DNA of 64,000 nt, taken from positions 310,001 through 374,000 of the forward strand of contig NZ_FCNU01000032.1 of assembly GCF_001545115.1 (NCBI RefSeq). Direction: 5' to 3'. A model generated the notes under the pieces. The model worked only from the letters and a program-made list of their open reading frames with translations, was not told the DNA's origin and did not search any database. Both the position numbers and the translations under genes were made by a program. Below are positions 1-8,818 of the stretch, in pieces (positions within the stretch are counted from its first letter, which is position 1; every line of letters begins with the position of its first letter). The DNA is from Candidatus Protochlamydia phocaeensis (lineage in GTDB: Bacteria > Chlamydiota > Chlamydiia > Chlamydiales > Parachlamydiaceae).

Positions 1-1380
1 AAAGATGCGAAAAATTCTGTCTGGAAGCTCGTAAAAACAGATTACTTTATCCATGACGGACAAAAAGAAATCGGTAAAATGAATGACTCCTTCGATTTGA
101 CCGAATTGCGCGTGCTTGGAGTAGGAAAAGGCGCTGAATTGAGCGCCGCCATTGCTCTAGAGATTGAAGGAAAAGTTTTCGCCCCCATTCATGACCATCA
201 AGGCTCTGTCCGCTGCTTATTGGAAGCAGAGACAGGCCAAGTCGCAGAATTTTACCGCTATTCCGCTTTCGGACAAGAGCAGGTTTTTGACAAACATGCC
301 CAGATTCAAGAGGGTTCTCTTATTGGAAACCCGTGGAGATTTAGCAGCAAGCGCATCGATGAGGAGACAGGACTGATTCTATTCGGCAAGCGCTACTATG
401 CTCCGGAGACAGGCAGGTGGATTTCCCCCGATCCTCTTTTTTTCTATGATACGCCCAACCTTTATGCCTTTGTGAGAAATGACAGCGTCAATTGCTACGA
501 CCCTTACGGACTTTTTTCCATTAGCGATATTTGGGATACCACCGTCTCTTACTTTTTTGAATGTTTTCGCTATCTTCAGACGTCAGCCCATATTTTTAAA
601 GTCAGGCTGACCTCCGAGCTTAAGCTCCCCGAGCTAATCGCAACGGCCTTTGAACGCATTGGCAAAACCCTGTTCGGAGAAGCGACCTATCTGCTCATGG
701 GACACTCATATGAGAAGACGGAGGTCGGCGTCTATGGTCAAAAAGAGATCAATGACAAAGTGCGCGTGACCTTTATCAATGGCATCCTAACCACACGCGA
801 AGGAATGCTGGAGAATCTTAACTTAATCTCGCGTTCGCACGGAGGGGTCAAGGTGCATTATATTTTCCGTCCAACAGAAGGATGGACATGGGATATTTCG
901 CGGGCCATGTTGATCAAAATGGCTTTTTATCTCGGCTTCCGCTCCATCCACGCCCATCTGCTTGCCGCCCAATGGCGCAGCCTTATCCAAGAGATGGGTG
1001 GAGTCGATGGCGGAGGAACCATCATTCACTACGCTCACAGCTTGGGCGGATCGGAAACGGACCGCGCACGCGCGCTACTTACTCCAGAAGAGCAACGCTT
1101 GATCCGCGTCATCACGTTTGGATCTGCCACCCTGATACGCAATGAAGGCTTCCAAAAAGTCACCAACATGGTCTGTGTCAATGACGGCGTAAGCAGTGTC
1201 TTCCTCGAACCCTTAGGACATATCCGCAATTTTCTCGATCCCAATTCCAATGTCCAATTCCACGGAAGCTTCTTCGCCTTCCCCTGCTGGCCAGCCGATC
1301 ACTTATTGGGCGGGCCTACGTATGCACCCATTTTAGAAGGGCTGGGCGAACAATTTCTCAAGGAATTCAGCCGGCTCTGA
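1..1380 (+). CDS. RHS-repeat protein, 3' part, with lipase-like C-terminal domain
   Basis: The reading frame is open from base 1, so this is the end of a gene that starts upstream; the first ATG (79) is internal. The visible 459 residues begin with the end of an RHS/YD-repeat shell, then the typical RHS-associated core (NPWRF, YYAPETGRW, SPDP, NLYAFVRNDSVN, DPYGLF) ending near nt 525. In RHS proteins the variable domain after this core is the toxin or effector. Here that tail is about 285 residues and contains AHSLGG (nt 1033-1050), a GxSxG-like nucleophile elbow with Ala in place of the first Gly, so an alpha/beta-hydrolase (lipase-like) fold is plausible. The tail also resembles my memory of the chlamydial DUF687 family; that is a weak recollection. 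No immunity gene is obvious immediately downstream unless it is the small gene at 1512. Confidence 0.85.
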   Translation, partial: KDAKNSVWKLVKTDYFIHDGQKEIGKMNDSFDLTELRVLGVGKGAELSAAIALEIEGKVFAPIHDHQGSVRCLLEAETGQVAEFYRYSAFGQEQVFDKHAQIQEGSLIGNPWRFSSKRIDEETGLILFGKRYYAPETGRWISPDPLFFYDTPNLYAFVRNDSVNCYDPYGLFSISDIWDTTVSYFFECFRYLQTSAHIFKVRLTSELKLPELIATAFERIGKTLFGEATYLLMGHSYEKTEVGVYGQKEINDKVRVTFINGILTTREGMLENLNLISRSHGGVKVHYIFRPTEGWTWDISRAMLIKMAFYLGFRSIHAHLLAAQWRSLIQEMGGVDGGGTIIHYAHSLGGSETDRARALLTPEEQRLIRVITFGSATLIRNEGFQKVTNMVCVNDGVSSVFLEPLGHIRNFLDPNSNVQFHGSFFAFPCWPADHLLGGPTYAPILEGLGEQFLKEFSRL

Positions 1381-1387
1381 CCTCTGT

Positions 1388-1418
1388 CGAAAGAATAAGG
1401 GACTCCCTTATTCTTTCG
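1388..1418. terminator. Near-perfect palindrome after the RHS gene
   Basis: An inverted repeat with 15-nt arms around a single base, which can fold as an 11-bp stem with a 9-nt loop. It begins 8 bases after the RHS stop codon. There is no clear T-run on either side, so it is a hairpin of terminator position rather than a textbook intrinsic terminator. Confidence 0.5.
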
Positions 1419-1511
1419 CATAAGGATATGTTTGATTTAAATCGAGTTACTTAATTTAATTCTTAAATTGAAGGAGACGCAATTAGTTGGGATCCAAATA
1501 CAGCCGTCATT

Positions 1512-1922
1512 TTGTATCAACCTATTGATTTTTATGCACTTGCTGCGAAAAAAGTATCGAAATCAATAGTCGAAACAACGCTGAAAATTGATCAAATAGA
1601 AGGCGAGCTTAATGCTTATGCGCCTAAAGAGCAGAGTCTTTGGCTTGGGAGAAAAATAACAGTCATCCGCTCTGGAATTTCTGGCAGTGCCAATGCGAGG
1701 AATAAAGATAGCGCAGCAGACAAAATTGAAAAAATTCAAATCATTCAACGTTCTATCCAATCTTTAGCAGAAGAGTTTAAGCAATCTGTTAAAGGATTTC
1801 AGACAACATTAGCTGCAGAAATTCTGCCTGTGGACGAAAAAATAAAAAAATTGAATGCCCTTTGTGAAAGCCACTTGGCTAAGTATCATGAGATATTAAA
1901 TTCTCAAAATAGATTTTCGTAG
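1512..1922 (+). CDS. Small hypothetical protein downstream of the RHS gene
   Basis: An open frame of 136 residues from a TTG at 1512; I do not recognise the family. The protein is Lys/Glu/Ala-rich and probably helical, with no signal peptide or membrane segment. The start is doubtful: the only good ribosome-binding site (AAGGAG, 1471-1476) lies 35 nt before the TTG. The frame stays open upstream to 1467 and has an ATT codon at 1482, 5 nt after that site. So either a rare ATT start is used (146 residues) or the 5' end has decayed. Position directly behind the RHS tail makes an immunity or accessory role conceivable, by position only. Confidence 0.45.
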   Translation: MYQPIDFYALAAKKVSKSIVETTLKIDQIEGELNAYAPKEQSLWLGRKITVIRSGISGSANARNKDSAADKIEKIQIIQRSIQSLAEEFKQSVKGFQTTLAAEILPVDEKIKKLNALCESHLAKYHEILNSQNRFS

Positions 1923-1934
1923 GCTATAGATTTT

Positions 1935-1962
1935 AATGGATAGGACGGTTGTTCTATCCATT
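1935..1962. terminator. Hairpin between convergent genes
   Basis: A 12-bp stem with one G-T pair (AATGGATAGGAC / GTTCTATCCATT) and a 4-nt loop, 12 nt after the stop of the 1512 gene and facing the end of the oligopeptidase gene. It is followed by an A/T-rich stretch but no uninterrupted T-run. Confidence 0.5.
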
Positions 1963-2011
1963 ATCTTTAGCCATCTCTTTCCTTTCCATCTGTTAATTTT
2001 TGCCAGGGGCG

Positions 2012-4138
2012 CTAGCGTGCGCCGTCTTTTCCCTTCAATTCTTTGAAGAGGAATTGCAAAATATCGGTCGATTCCAGGCATTTTTGTTCTACCGTTCTGC
2101 CAGCGCCATGGCCAACCTGGCGTGCAATGCGTAAGAGAACGGGGTGAGTCTTTTCTCGTCCCTCCTGGGCGTCTTGCAAAGCGGCGGCAAATTTAAAACT
2201 ATGGGCGGGCGCGACTCTGTCGTCATGGTCTCCGGTTAAAATTAACGTGGAAGGATAGGCCACATTCCGCTTGACATTGTGGTAAGGAGAATAAGCCTGC
2301 AAGTAAGCGCGGTCCTGGGGATTGTCCGGCGATCCATACTCATAGATCCAGCTTCCCCCAATGGTAAAGCGGTGGAACTTCAACATATCCAAGACGCCCA
2401 CTCCGACAATCGCTGCACGAAAGAGCTCCGGCCTTTGAATTAAACAAGCTCCAACCAATAATCCGCCATTGCTGCGTCCGATCATGGCCAACTTGCTCGG
2501 ATTTGTATAGCCTTGCTTGATCAGCCATTCGGCAGCTGTGATAAAGTCATCAAAACATGTTTGCTTGCGATCAAGCCGACCAGCGGCATGCCATTCAGCA
2601 CCATATTCGCCCCCGCCTCTAATATTTGCCAAAGCGAAGACGCCGCCCTTCTGCATCCAAGCCATATAAAGCGGATCGAAGAAAGGCGCAAGCGAAATGG
2701 AAAATCCTCCATATCCATACAGCAGAACAGGCGTTTGCGAGGTAGGAGCAAGGTCTTTGCGATGCGCAAGAAAGAGCGGAATAAGGGTGCCGTCCCGGCT
2801 TGGATAAAATACCTGCTTAATGGTGTAGTCAGTGGGCTCCCACTTTAATTCAGGCTTGAAAAATACGCTTTGCTGGCCGCTGGCCACTTCTACGCTCATG
2901 ATGGCAAGCGGGGTTAGAAAATTCATATATCCGTAAAATAGCTCTGCTTCATTTAGGCTGCCGCGAAGAGCCAAGCTTCCCTTGCCCGGCAAGGAAATCT
3001 CACGTTCGAAAGTGCCTTTCAAATCAAATATCTTCAGGCATGCGCATACATCTTGCAAATAAGACACCGCAAGGTACTGCCCAGCAAGGCAAACATTCTC
3101 GATGCTATGGCGCGGATCTTCTTTTATAATATCAATCCACTTCTCAGGAGAGGTTTCCCCGTAAGCAAAGGCGATAATCTTGCCACGCGGAGCCTGATAA
3201 TTCGTTTTAAAATAGAAATAGCCGTCCACTTCGCCTAGAAAATCAAAAGCGGCTAATCCCAAAGGAAGGAAGGCATCTATCGCCTGGAAATTCCATTGGT
3301 CCGATTGAAGCGCAAGGGCATAAATGCCGTTGCATATATCAATTCCTCGGCTTACGCGAAAAAGCATATAGCGTTCATCCGAAGTGATTTGAAAATCCCG
3401 CAAGACCCAATCTGGATGATCGGGAGATTCATAAATTAACCGATCTTCCGCCTGAGAAGTGCCCAATCGATGATAATAAAGCTGATTATGCGATAGTTTA
3501 TCAAAAAAACCGCGCTCTTTTGCCGGCTCTAAATAGCGGCTATAAAATAATCCTTGCTGACCAGGCGACCAAACAGGCTTGGCAAATTTAATCCATTTCA
3601 AGGTTTCTTCTAAGGTTTTGCCCATTTCTACATTGTAAATAAACCATTCTTCCCAATCCGATCCTGCCTGCGATAAGCCATAAGCCACCCACAAGCCGTC
3701 TTGGCTGACTTCATACTGGGTCAAAGAATACGTCCCTTCTTCACTAAGGCGATTGGGATCTATAATCAAGCTCGGCTGCTGGCCTTTCTCTTGCACATAA
3801 AGCGATTTTTGCTTCTGTCCGCGTTCTTGCTTTGTAAAAAAAACTTTATTCCCTCGCTTGACAGGAAGTCCCCTCATCTCATAGCTGGATAGAGCGAGAA
3901 GCTCTTGATAAAGGGCCTCCCGTCCAGCTTCGCTATCGAAATAGGCAGAAGCTAGCTCGTCTTGCTTTTTTAACCATTCTAAGGTATGAGGCGCATCCTC
4001 ATTTTCCAGCCATTCAAAAGGGTCGGACGATTGACTAGAAGAGGCAAAAGAGGTTTGCCATAATAATCCCGTTCCCACCTGCGCCATTGAAAGACCCATC
4101 ACGCAAGCAAGCAGGACAGCGACGACTGTTTTTTTCAT
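2012..4138 (-). CDS. Exported prolyl oligopeptidase (S9A family)
   Basis: A 708-residue serine peptidase that would cut short peptides after proline. The N-terminal 25 or so residues form a signal peptide (MKKT, a hydrophobic stretch to about residue 19, then a small-residue region), so the enzyme should leave the cytoplasm. Residues of roughly 40-430 are the beta-propeller part and the C-terminal third is the hydrolase domain. The catalytic triad is visible: Ser556 in GRSNGG, Asp about 640 in DHDDRV, His677 in GHGAGR, with spacings close to those of the porcine enzyme (554/641/680). It is transcribed alone, facing the small gene at 1512. S9A oligopeptidases are often cytosolic, so the signal peptide deserves attention together with the other exported enzymes in this window. 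Confidence 0.93.
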   Translation of the reverse strand: MKKTVVAVLLACVMGLSMAQVGTGLLWQTSFASSSQSSDPFEWLENEDAPHTLEWLKKQDELASAYFDSEAGREALYQELLALSSYEMRGLPVKRGNKVFFTKQERGQKQKSLYVQEKGQQPSLIIDPNRLSEEGTYSLTQYEVSQDGLWVAYGLSQAGSDWEEWFIYNVEMGKTLEETLKWIKFAKPVWSPGQQGLFYSRYLEPAKERGFFDKLSHNQLYYHRLGTSQAEDRLIYESPDHPDWVLRDFQITSDERYMLFRVSRGIDICNGIYALALQSDQWNFQAIDAFLPLGLAAFDFLGEVDGYFYFKTNYQAPRGKIIAFAYGETSPEKWIDIIKEDPRHSIENVCLAGQYLAVSYLQDVCACLKIFDLKGTFEREISLPGKGSLALRGSLNEAELFYGYMNFLTPLAIMSVEVASGQQSVFFKPELKWEPTDYTIKQVFYPSRDGTLIPLFLAHRKDLAPTSQTPVLLYGYGGFSISLAPFFDPLYMAWMQKGGVFALANIRGGGEYGAEWHAAGRLDRKQTCFDDFITAAEWLIKQGYTNPSKLAMIGRSNGGLLVGACLIQRPELFRAAIVGVGVLDMLKFHRFTIGGSWIYEYGSPDNPQDRAYLQAYSPYHNVKRNVAYPSTLILTGDHDDRVAPAHSFKFAAALQDAQEGREKTHPVLLRIARQVGHGAGRTVEQKCLESTDILQFLFKELKGKDGAR

Positions 4139-4321
4139 GATAAATAAACCTATTGGTAGGCAAAAGCATTCATTTCATATTGATAATCAGTAAGATAATA
4201 AGCGAGGAATTCATTTTTAAGGCAAGAGTTTTCTAGAAAGGCAGGTCCCCTTTTGTTCAAGGCGCTTTTGACTGTTTAAGTAGATAAAAAACAATAAATG
4301 TTTTATTTAACGGTAAAAAGC

Positions 4322-4350
4322 TTGCAAAAAAGAACGCTTCCTATTACAAT
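4322..4350 (+). promoter_or_regulatory. Sigma-70-type promoter of tRNA-Arg
   Basis: TTGCAA (4322-4327) and TACAAT (4345-4350) separated by exactly 17 nt, with the tRNA 5' end 12 nt further on. Each hexamer is one base from consensus. Confidence 0.7.
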
Positions 4351-4362
4351 TTCATCTTCTTT

Positions 4363-4436
4363 GCACTGGTAGCTCAATTGGATAGAGTACCCGGCTACGA
4401 ACCGGGCGGTTAGAGGTTCGAATCCTCTCCGGTGCG
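4363..4436 (+). tRNA. tRNA-Arg (anticodon ACG)
   Basis: A 74-nt cloverleaf. The acceptor stem GCACTGG/CCGGTGC has one G-T pair, the D-stem is GCTC/GAGT, the anticodon stem CCCGG/CCGGG encloses CTACGAA (anticodon ACG), and the T-arm contains TTCGAAT. The discriminator is G and CCA is not encoded. An ACG anticodon is normally deaminated to ICG and reads CGU/CGC/CGA. Confidence 0.97.
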
Positions 4437-4440
4437 TTTA

Positions 4441-4480
4441 ACCGGAAACATTTCAGAAATGACAATGTTTCCGGTTTTTT
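4441..4480 (+). terminator. Intrinsic terminator of tRNA-Arg
   Basis: A perfect 12-bp stem (ACCGGAAACATT / AATGTTTCCGGT) with an 11-nt loop, ending in six Ts. It starts 4 nt after the tRNA. Confidence 0.9.
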
Positions 4481-4522
4481 ATTTTCTGAAAGCAATTCCA
4501 TTTCCCAAAAATAAAGGCAAAA

Positions 4523-4981
4523 TTAAGCTCGCTGAGCATTTCTCGCGCGTGTTTGTGCAGCCTTTTTGGCAGCTCTCGATCGATCGGCAGGGCTTCGGCT
4601 TTTAGCGGCTTCATGGGCCTGACGAGAAATGGCCGAATGTGAAGCAGCCGAGCGAGGTTCTCTCGTCAGCGTTTTTTCACAGGCCGCTGAGCGCGTTTGC
4701 AAAACGGGTTCCTGTTTTTGCCCTTTCTCATAAGCCGAGCCGATTCCGCCCTCTTTTGGCTTTTTTCCGATAAGTGGCCTTTTACTGGAGGTTTTAAGAG
4801 AATTCCCGCCCGGCGGGCTTTAGAAAGTCCAATTGCAATGGCCTGTTTCGTAGAACGGGCTCCATGCTTTCCTTATCGGATATGCTCCATTTCCTCGCGG
4901 ACAAATTCGCCCGCTTGCGTACTGGGCGATTTCCCTTCAAGCTTATCTTTTTTGTCCGTTCAATTGTTTTTTTCCTGGCAT
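4523..4981 (-). pseudogene. Decayed small basic-protein gene (DUF6496-like), three lesions
   Basis: Reading the minus strand from an ATG at 4981 with a strong ribosome-binding site (AAAGGGGG just upstream) gives MPGKKQLNGQK. The frame is then broken in an A6 run near 4945. The next frame reads KLEGKSPSTQAGEFVREEM, then hits TAA at 4875-4873 exactly where related proteins have Gln (EHIR*GKHGARSTKQ), and goes on with QAIAIGLSKARRAG. Near 4755 the frame shifts again, to AYEKGQKQEP and a long Ala/Arg/Ser-rich tail ending at the TAA at 4523. The conserved part is the TKQAIAIGLSxARRAG signature of short, very basic bacterial proteins of unknown function (DUF6496-like). Three separate lesions make a sequencing error unlikely. 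No intact copy is visible in the window. Confidence 0.75.
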
Positions 4982-5173
4982 AACCCCCTTTCTTATCAGC
5001 TTTCCTTTAAATTTTTCCTTATATGGAAAACTATTTTTTTTGAAAGGCATTCATCTGTATTCCTGATGTAAAAGATAAACAATTTTCTAGGTTGCTTTTC
5101 ATGCGATGAAATGTTAATCTCTTAAATATCAATGATTCCCCGTTAATTTTTCTAAATGATTTAAAAAATTACA

Positions 5174-5806
5174 ATGCTCATTCAAGCTTTTCCATCAGGC
5201 CCTTTTTCAACTAATGCTTATGTCGCAGCCTGTCCTTTGACCAAAGCGGCCGCCATCATTGATCCGGCTCCCGAATCAGCGGCTGCTATCCAGACTTTTC
5301 TTAATCAGCAAGCGTTGACATGCAAGCATATTTTATTGACTCACTCCCATTGGGATCACATAGCGGATGTCGGTGCATTAAAATCTTTTTATCATGCACG
5401 CGTTTATATTCATTCATTGGATGCCCTCAATTTAGAGCATCCAGGATCAGATGGATTACCTTGTTGGATATCTATAGAAGGCGTTCAACCTGATGTATTG
5501 ATTGAAGAAGGCTCTCTTATCCAAATAGGCCATTTATCTTTTACCGTTTTGCATACGCCTGGCCATACGCCCGGTGGCGTGTGTTTTTATGAAAGCAAGG
5601 AAGCGGTTTTATTTTCAGGAGATACCTTGTTTAAAGGGACGATTGGCAATTTATCTTTTCCCACGAGCCAGCCTGCTCTAATGTGGCCTTCTCTGGCTAA
5701 ACTCGCCCAGCTTCCTCCGCAAACAAAAGTTTATCCAGGCCACGGCCCCGCCACTACGATTGGTGCCGAGACATGGCTGCCTCACGCTCAAGAATTATTT
5801 GAATAA
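5174..5806 (+). CDS. Metallo-beta-lactamase-fold hydrolase (glyoxalase II-like)
   Basis: A 210-residue cytosolic metal-dependent hydrolase. The di-zinc motif HSHWDH is at residues 57-62, followed by the HTPGHTPGG histidine near 131, the bridging Asp in SGDTLF near 150, and PGHGP near 193; all metal ligands of the family are present. The family includes hydroxyacylglutathione hydrolases (glyoxalase II) and persulfide dioxygenases. The short length fits the small YcbL-type subgroup, so the substrate is not certain. It lies 24 nt upstream of a peroxiredoxin on the same strand, which suggests a two-gene detoxification transcript. Confidence 0.88.
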   Translation: MLIQAFPSGPFSTNAYVAACPLTKAAAIIDPAPESAAAIQTFLNQQALTCKHILLTHSHWDHIADVGALKSFYHARVYIHSLDALNLEHPGSDGLPCWISIEGVQPDVLIEEGSLIQIGHLSFTVLHTPGHTPGGVCFYESKEAVLFSGDTLFKGTIGNLSFPTSQPALMWPSLAKLAQLPPQTKVYPGHGPATTIGAETWLPHAQELFE

Positions 5807-5830
5807 AAATTTAAATTTAAAGGAGATACC

Positions 5831-6439
5831 ATGGGAGTTTTAGTTGGTAAGCATGCACCGGATTTTAAAGCGCAAGCTATTGTAGGAGGAAAAATTGTCC
5901 AAGACTTTTCTCTTTTGCATTTTAGAGGAAAATATGTCGTCCTCTTTTTTTATCCTTTAGATTTTACCTTTGTTTGCCCGACAGAATTGCATGCCTTTCA
6001 AGAACGCTTAGAAGAATTTGAGAAGCGCCATGCGCAAGTCATTGGCTGCTCAGTTGACAGCTGTTATTCACACCTTGCCTGGCTCAATACGCCTAAAAAT
6101 AAAGGCGGAATCGAAGGCATTGACTACCCATTGATTTCCGACTTGAATAAGACAATTGCCCGCGATTATGATGTCCTCATTCCTCATGAAGGCATTGCCT
6201 ATCGCGGCCTATTCCTCATCGATAAAGAAGGCATCGTCCGCCATCAAGTCGTCAACGATCTTCCCTTGGGCCGCTCAGTCGACGAAGCGATCCGCATCCT
6301 CGATGCCCTTCTATATTTTGAAAAGCATGGCGAGGTCTGCCCAGCTAACTGGAGCCAAGGCAAGAAAGCGTTTAAGCCTTCGCATGAAGATTTGGCCAAT
6401 TATTTCAATTCCAATTCCCCCTCCCATTCTGCTTCTTAG
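5831..6439 (+). CDS. Typical 2-Cys peroxiredoxin (AhpC/Prx1 type)
   Basis: A 202-residue thiol peroxidase that reduces hydrogen peroxide and organic peroxides. The peroxidatic cysteine is Cys49 in FTFVCPTE and the resolving cysteine is Cys170 in GEVCPANW; both motifs are canonical for the typical 2-Cys class. It has no signal peptide. A clear AAGGAG site sits 8 nt before the ATG, and it follows the metallo-hydrolase by 24 nt. No AhpF partner is nearby, so thioredoxin is the expected reductant. Oxidative defence suits a bacterium living inside phagocytic amoebae. Confidence 0.95.
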   Translation: MGVLVGKHAPDFKAQAIVGGKIVQDFSLLHFRGKYVVLFFYPLDFTFVCPTELHAFQERLEEFEKRHAQVIGCSVDSCYSHLAWLNTPKNKGGIEGIDYPLISDLNKTIARDYDVLIPHEGIAYRGLFLIDKEGIVRHQVVNDLPLGRSVDEAIRILDALLYFEKHGEVCPANWSQGKKAFKPSHEDLANYFNSNSPSHSAS

Positions 6440-6540
6440 ATAAAGAAAAGCCTGCGCACAAACAAGCGTGGGCTTTCTTCTCTTATATATCCCCATAATC
6501 AGCCCATCCGGACGGCCATGCATATAAAAATTATAAACCC

Positions 6541-6608
6541 GCGTTTGGAGCTTTTTGCTCTTTTGACTGAAGTTAAAGCTGTCCAAGATGCAAAATAGCA
6601 AGACAGTC
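6541..6608 (+). repeat. Dispersed repeat family C, copy 1
   Basis: This stretch matches 35844-35900 over about 60 nt: shared blocks include CTTTTTGC, GACTGA, AAAGCT, AGATG, AAAAT and GCAA in the same order and spacing. It lies in the 416-nt gap between the peroxiredoxin and MORN genes; the rest of that gap (6609-6855) is very AT-rich and otherwise featureless. Confidence 0.5.
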
Positions 6609-6855
6609 CATAATTTTTTAATAATCTGAGTTTGAAATGCTTTAACCTATTAATATTAATAATTTAATTTATATCAATTGCTTTCGATTTAATTTTGATA
6701 TAAAATAAATCAACAATTAAATAACAACAAACCAAACACTTAAACATCATAAGCATTGATTATTTATTATATTAAAATAAATTTTTAAAGTTCACATTGA
6801 TGAATAAGCTTATCTTATTATATCTTATTTTTTTAACAGAGGTTTAACATTAATC

Positions 6856-7650
6856 ATGAGTTTTCCTAATTATTCTGGTTATTTTTTTCATTCTTCTACA
6901 AATCAGGTTTATTATCTGCAAGGCTATTCCGCCCATCCTTATTATCCCTCTGTCCCTCAAGTTTCTGTCCCTCTCCAACCTCAGCTGGGATTTTTACCCC
7001 AACCCATGCAAACACATCCTCTTTCTGCTTCTTCCATTCCGCTGCAGGAGAGAAATTGGCAGCCTAATCCTTCCCAACCTAATGAAGAAAAGATGAAAAA
7101 AGTCAGCATCGAGGCGTTGCTAAACGACAGCGACACAACTCCTTGCTTAAACGAGCAAGCATGGATGACGTCCTTTCCCTCAGACTTGGTTGGAAAAACA
7201 AAAGATCAGCGCCCTTACTTGCGAGGAAAGTTTGTCTTACAGGGAAGTACGTTTGAAGGTGTGTTAATTGATCTAAAAAAGGAAGGGCATGGCAAATTGA
7301 CCTATCCCAATGGAGACTGCTATGAAGGGGAATTTCGTGCTGACCAAAAAGAAGGGCATGGCAAATTAACGTATGCCGGTGGAGATTATTATGAAGGGCC
7401 ATTCAAGAATGATCGCTTTGAAGGAAAAGGGCTATATGTTTTTGCAGATAATACAGCTTATGAGGGGAAATTTGTAGATGGCAAATTAGAAGGAGAAGTC
7501 CGCGTATGTGCGCATTTTAACCCATCTACGCCCAAAAGATTCTGGAGAAGGGTGTGGTTTAAAAATGGACAACCCCAAATGTTTTTTATGCCCTCTCCTA
7601 ACCAGCCCTGCGATATTCAAAGATGGTATTTTCCCAATCAAAGCAAGTGA
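6856..7650 (+). CDS. MORN-repeat protein
   Basis: A 264-residue protein. Residues 1-75 are low-complexity, rich in Pro, Tyr, Ser and Gln, with no signal peptide. From about residue 128 come three to four MORN repeats with the core YEGxFxxxxxEGxGxLTY (KEGHGKLTYPNGDCYEGEF, EGHGKLTYAGGDYYEGPF, EGKGLYVFADNTAYEGKF). MORN repeats bind membranes or lipids in eukaryotic junctophilins and PIP kinases. In amoeba-associated bacteria such proteins are candidate effectors, and the unstructured N-terminus and lone AT-rich promoter region fit that. Secretion is inferred, not shown. The end overlaps the psd gene by 13 nt, tail to tail. Confidence 0.85.
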   Translation: MSFPNYSGYFFHSSTNQVYYLQGYSAHPYYPSVPQVSVPLQPQLGFLPQPMQTHPLSASSIPLQERNWQPNPSQPNEEKMKKVSIEALLNDSDTTPCLNEQAWMTSFPSDLVGKTKDQRPYLRGKFVLQGSTFEGVLIDLKKEGHGKLTYPNGDCYEGEFRADQKEGHGKLTYAGGDYYEGPFKNDRFEGKGLYVFADNTAYEGKFVDGKLEGEVRVCAHFNPSTPKRFWRRVWFKNGQPQMFFMPSPNQPCDIQRWYFPNQSK

Positions 7651-8567
7651 TTTGGAGAAATTAAACGTCTTCCCATGCGCTGTCCCATTAGGCAGCGCAT
7701 TTCAAAGCCCTGCTGGGTCGCCTCCAAAAGGTCGGCATCGAATTGAATGGCTCCTTTGGGGAAAAGTAGGATGAGTGAAGATCCTCCGAATTCAAAATAC
7801 CCTTTTTCCTCTCCTTTAACATGCCACTTAAAAGGCGTATAGGTTTCTTGAATACTTCCTACATTGGTCGCTCCGATTTCTAAATAGAGGACACGGCCAA
7901 AAGCGCGGGTCTCTAATTCGCATAGCGTCCGCTTATTTTCCGTGAAAATGTGCAGATTTTTTTTCACAGCCAAGGGATTAACGGAGTAAAAATGGCCGTT
8001 GATCAAAGCGGTTTGGCCGGGCCTGCAATCGCAAGGAAAGTGGAAGCGATGATAATCGGACGGGCATAAACGGGCCATGACCATGCTTGCTCCAGAATAG
8101 GCCTGTGCAAGCGTTTCGCTTCCCAATAAAGCAGATAAATCAAATTTTTTGCCTTTGACGATAAACCCTTCGCACTGATCGATATCCTGGTAAAAATAAT
8201 AGCGGCCATCTGCCGGCATCACCGCAATATCGTCGCCTGCCGCCAATGGACGCGCTTTGGGCTGAAGGCGCCGAATAAAAAAATCATTGAATGAGCGGAA
8301 CTGGGAAACGGGCTCTAAAAACTCGGAGGCGTCCACTTCAAAAGTCTTAATAAAAGGATTAATTTTCTTTGCGCTGAACGGTCGTTTTTGCAAAAAGCCA
8401 TATAAGGAAGAAAATAAAGACCTTTTTGCCACAAGCGGTAGAAGAGCACAGCCTAGTAGGCGGTTGTACCACTTATCTCCATAAAGGAGGCTTAAAGCTT
8501 TTCCTTTATAGACCTTTTCCACTTTTTTTTGACCTGTCAACCGATCAATATAGATAATATCTGTCAT
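7638..8567 (-). CDS. psd: Phosphatidylserine decarboxylase proenzyme
   Basis: A 309-residue membrane-associated enzyme that makes phosphatidylethanolamine from phosphatidylserine. Recognisable blocks are FFIRRLQPKARPL, PADGR, FHFPCDCRPG, HGHF-like NGHFYSVNPLA, and the maturation site FGGSS, where self-cleavage between Gly262 and Ser263 would create the pyruvoyl group. It carries GGSS rather than the LGST of E. coli. The length matches the family. It stands alone on the minus strand. Confidence 0.95.
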   Translation of the reverse strand: MTDIIYIDRLTGQKKVEKVYKGKALSLLYGDKWYNRLLGCALLPLVAKRSLFSSLYGFLQKRPFSAKKINPFIKTFEVDASEFLEPVSQFRSFNDFFIRRLQPKARPLAAGDDIAVMPADGRYYFYQDIDQCEGFIVKGKKFDLSALLGSETLAQAYSGASMVMARLCPSDYHRFHFPCDCRPGQTALINGHFYSVNPLAVKKNLHIFTENKRTLCELETRAFGRVLYLEIGATNVGSIQETYTPFKWHVKGEEKGYFEFGGSSLILLFPKGAIQFDADLLEATQQGFEMRCLMGQRMGRRLISPNHLL

Positions 8568-8818
8568 AATTTTTCAGGGGCTGCACTAGGGCGTGCTCTT
8601 AAGGGTGTAAGCTCATTCTATGTCATTTTAACTGCCGCTTTTTGAATGAAAGAACGCCTTAGAAAGGAATTTCAAACCAGTCTCTTAAAAGAGTTGATAA
8701 TCAAAAAGATGCATCAAAAGATACTTTAGTGTATCATATTCTTATTTGATTCTTCAAGATGTGAATCGCATTCAAATATTCTTAAAATTTTAATTTATTC
8801 TCGCTTATTCTTGCCATT

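Noticed and set aside
4697-5071. A 124-codon plus-strand ORF
   Set aside because: It is the antisense of the decayed basic-protein gene at 4523-4981, whose minus-strand frames show clear conserved motifs.
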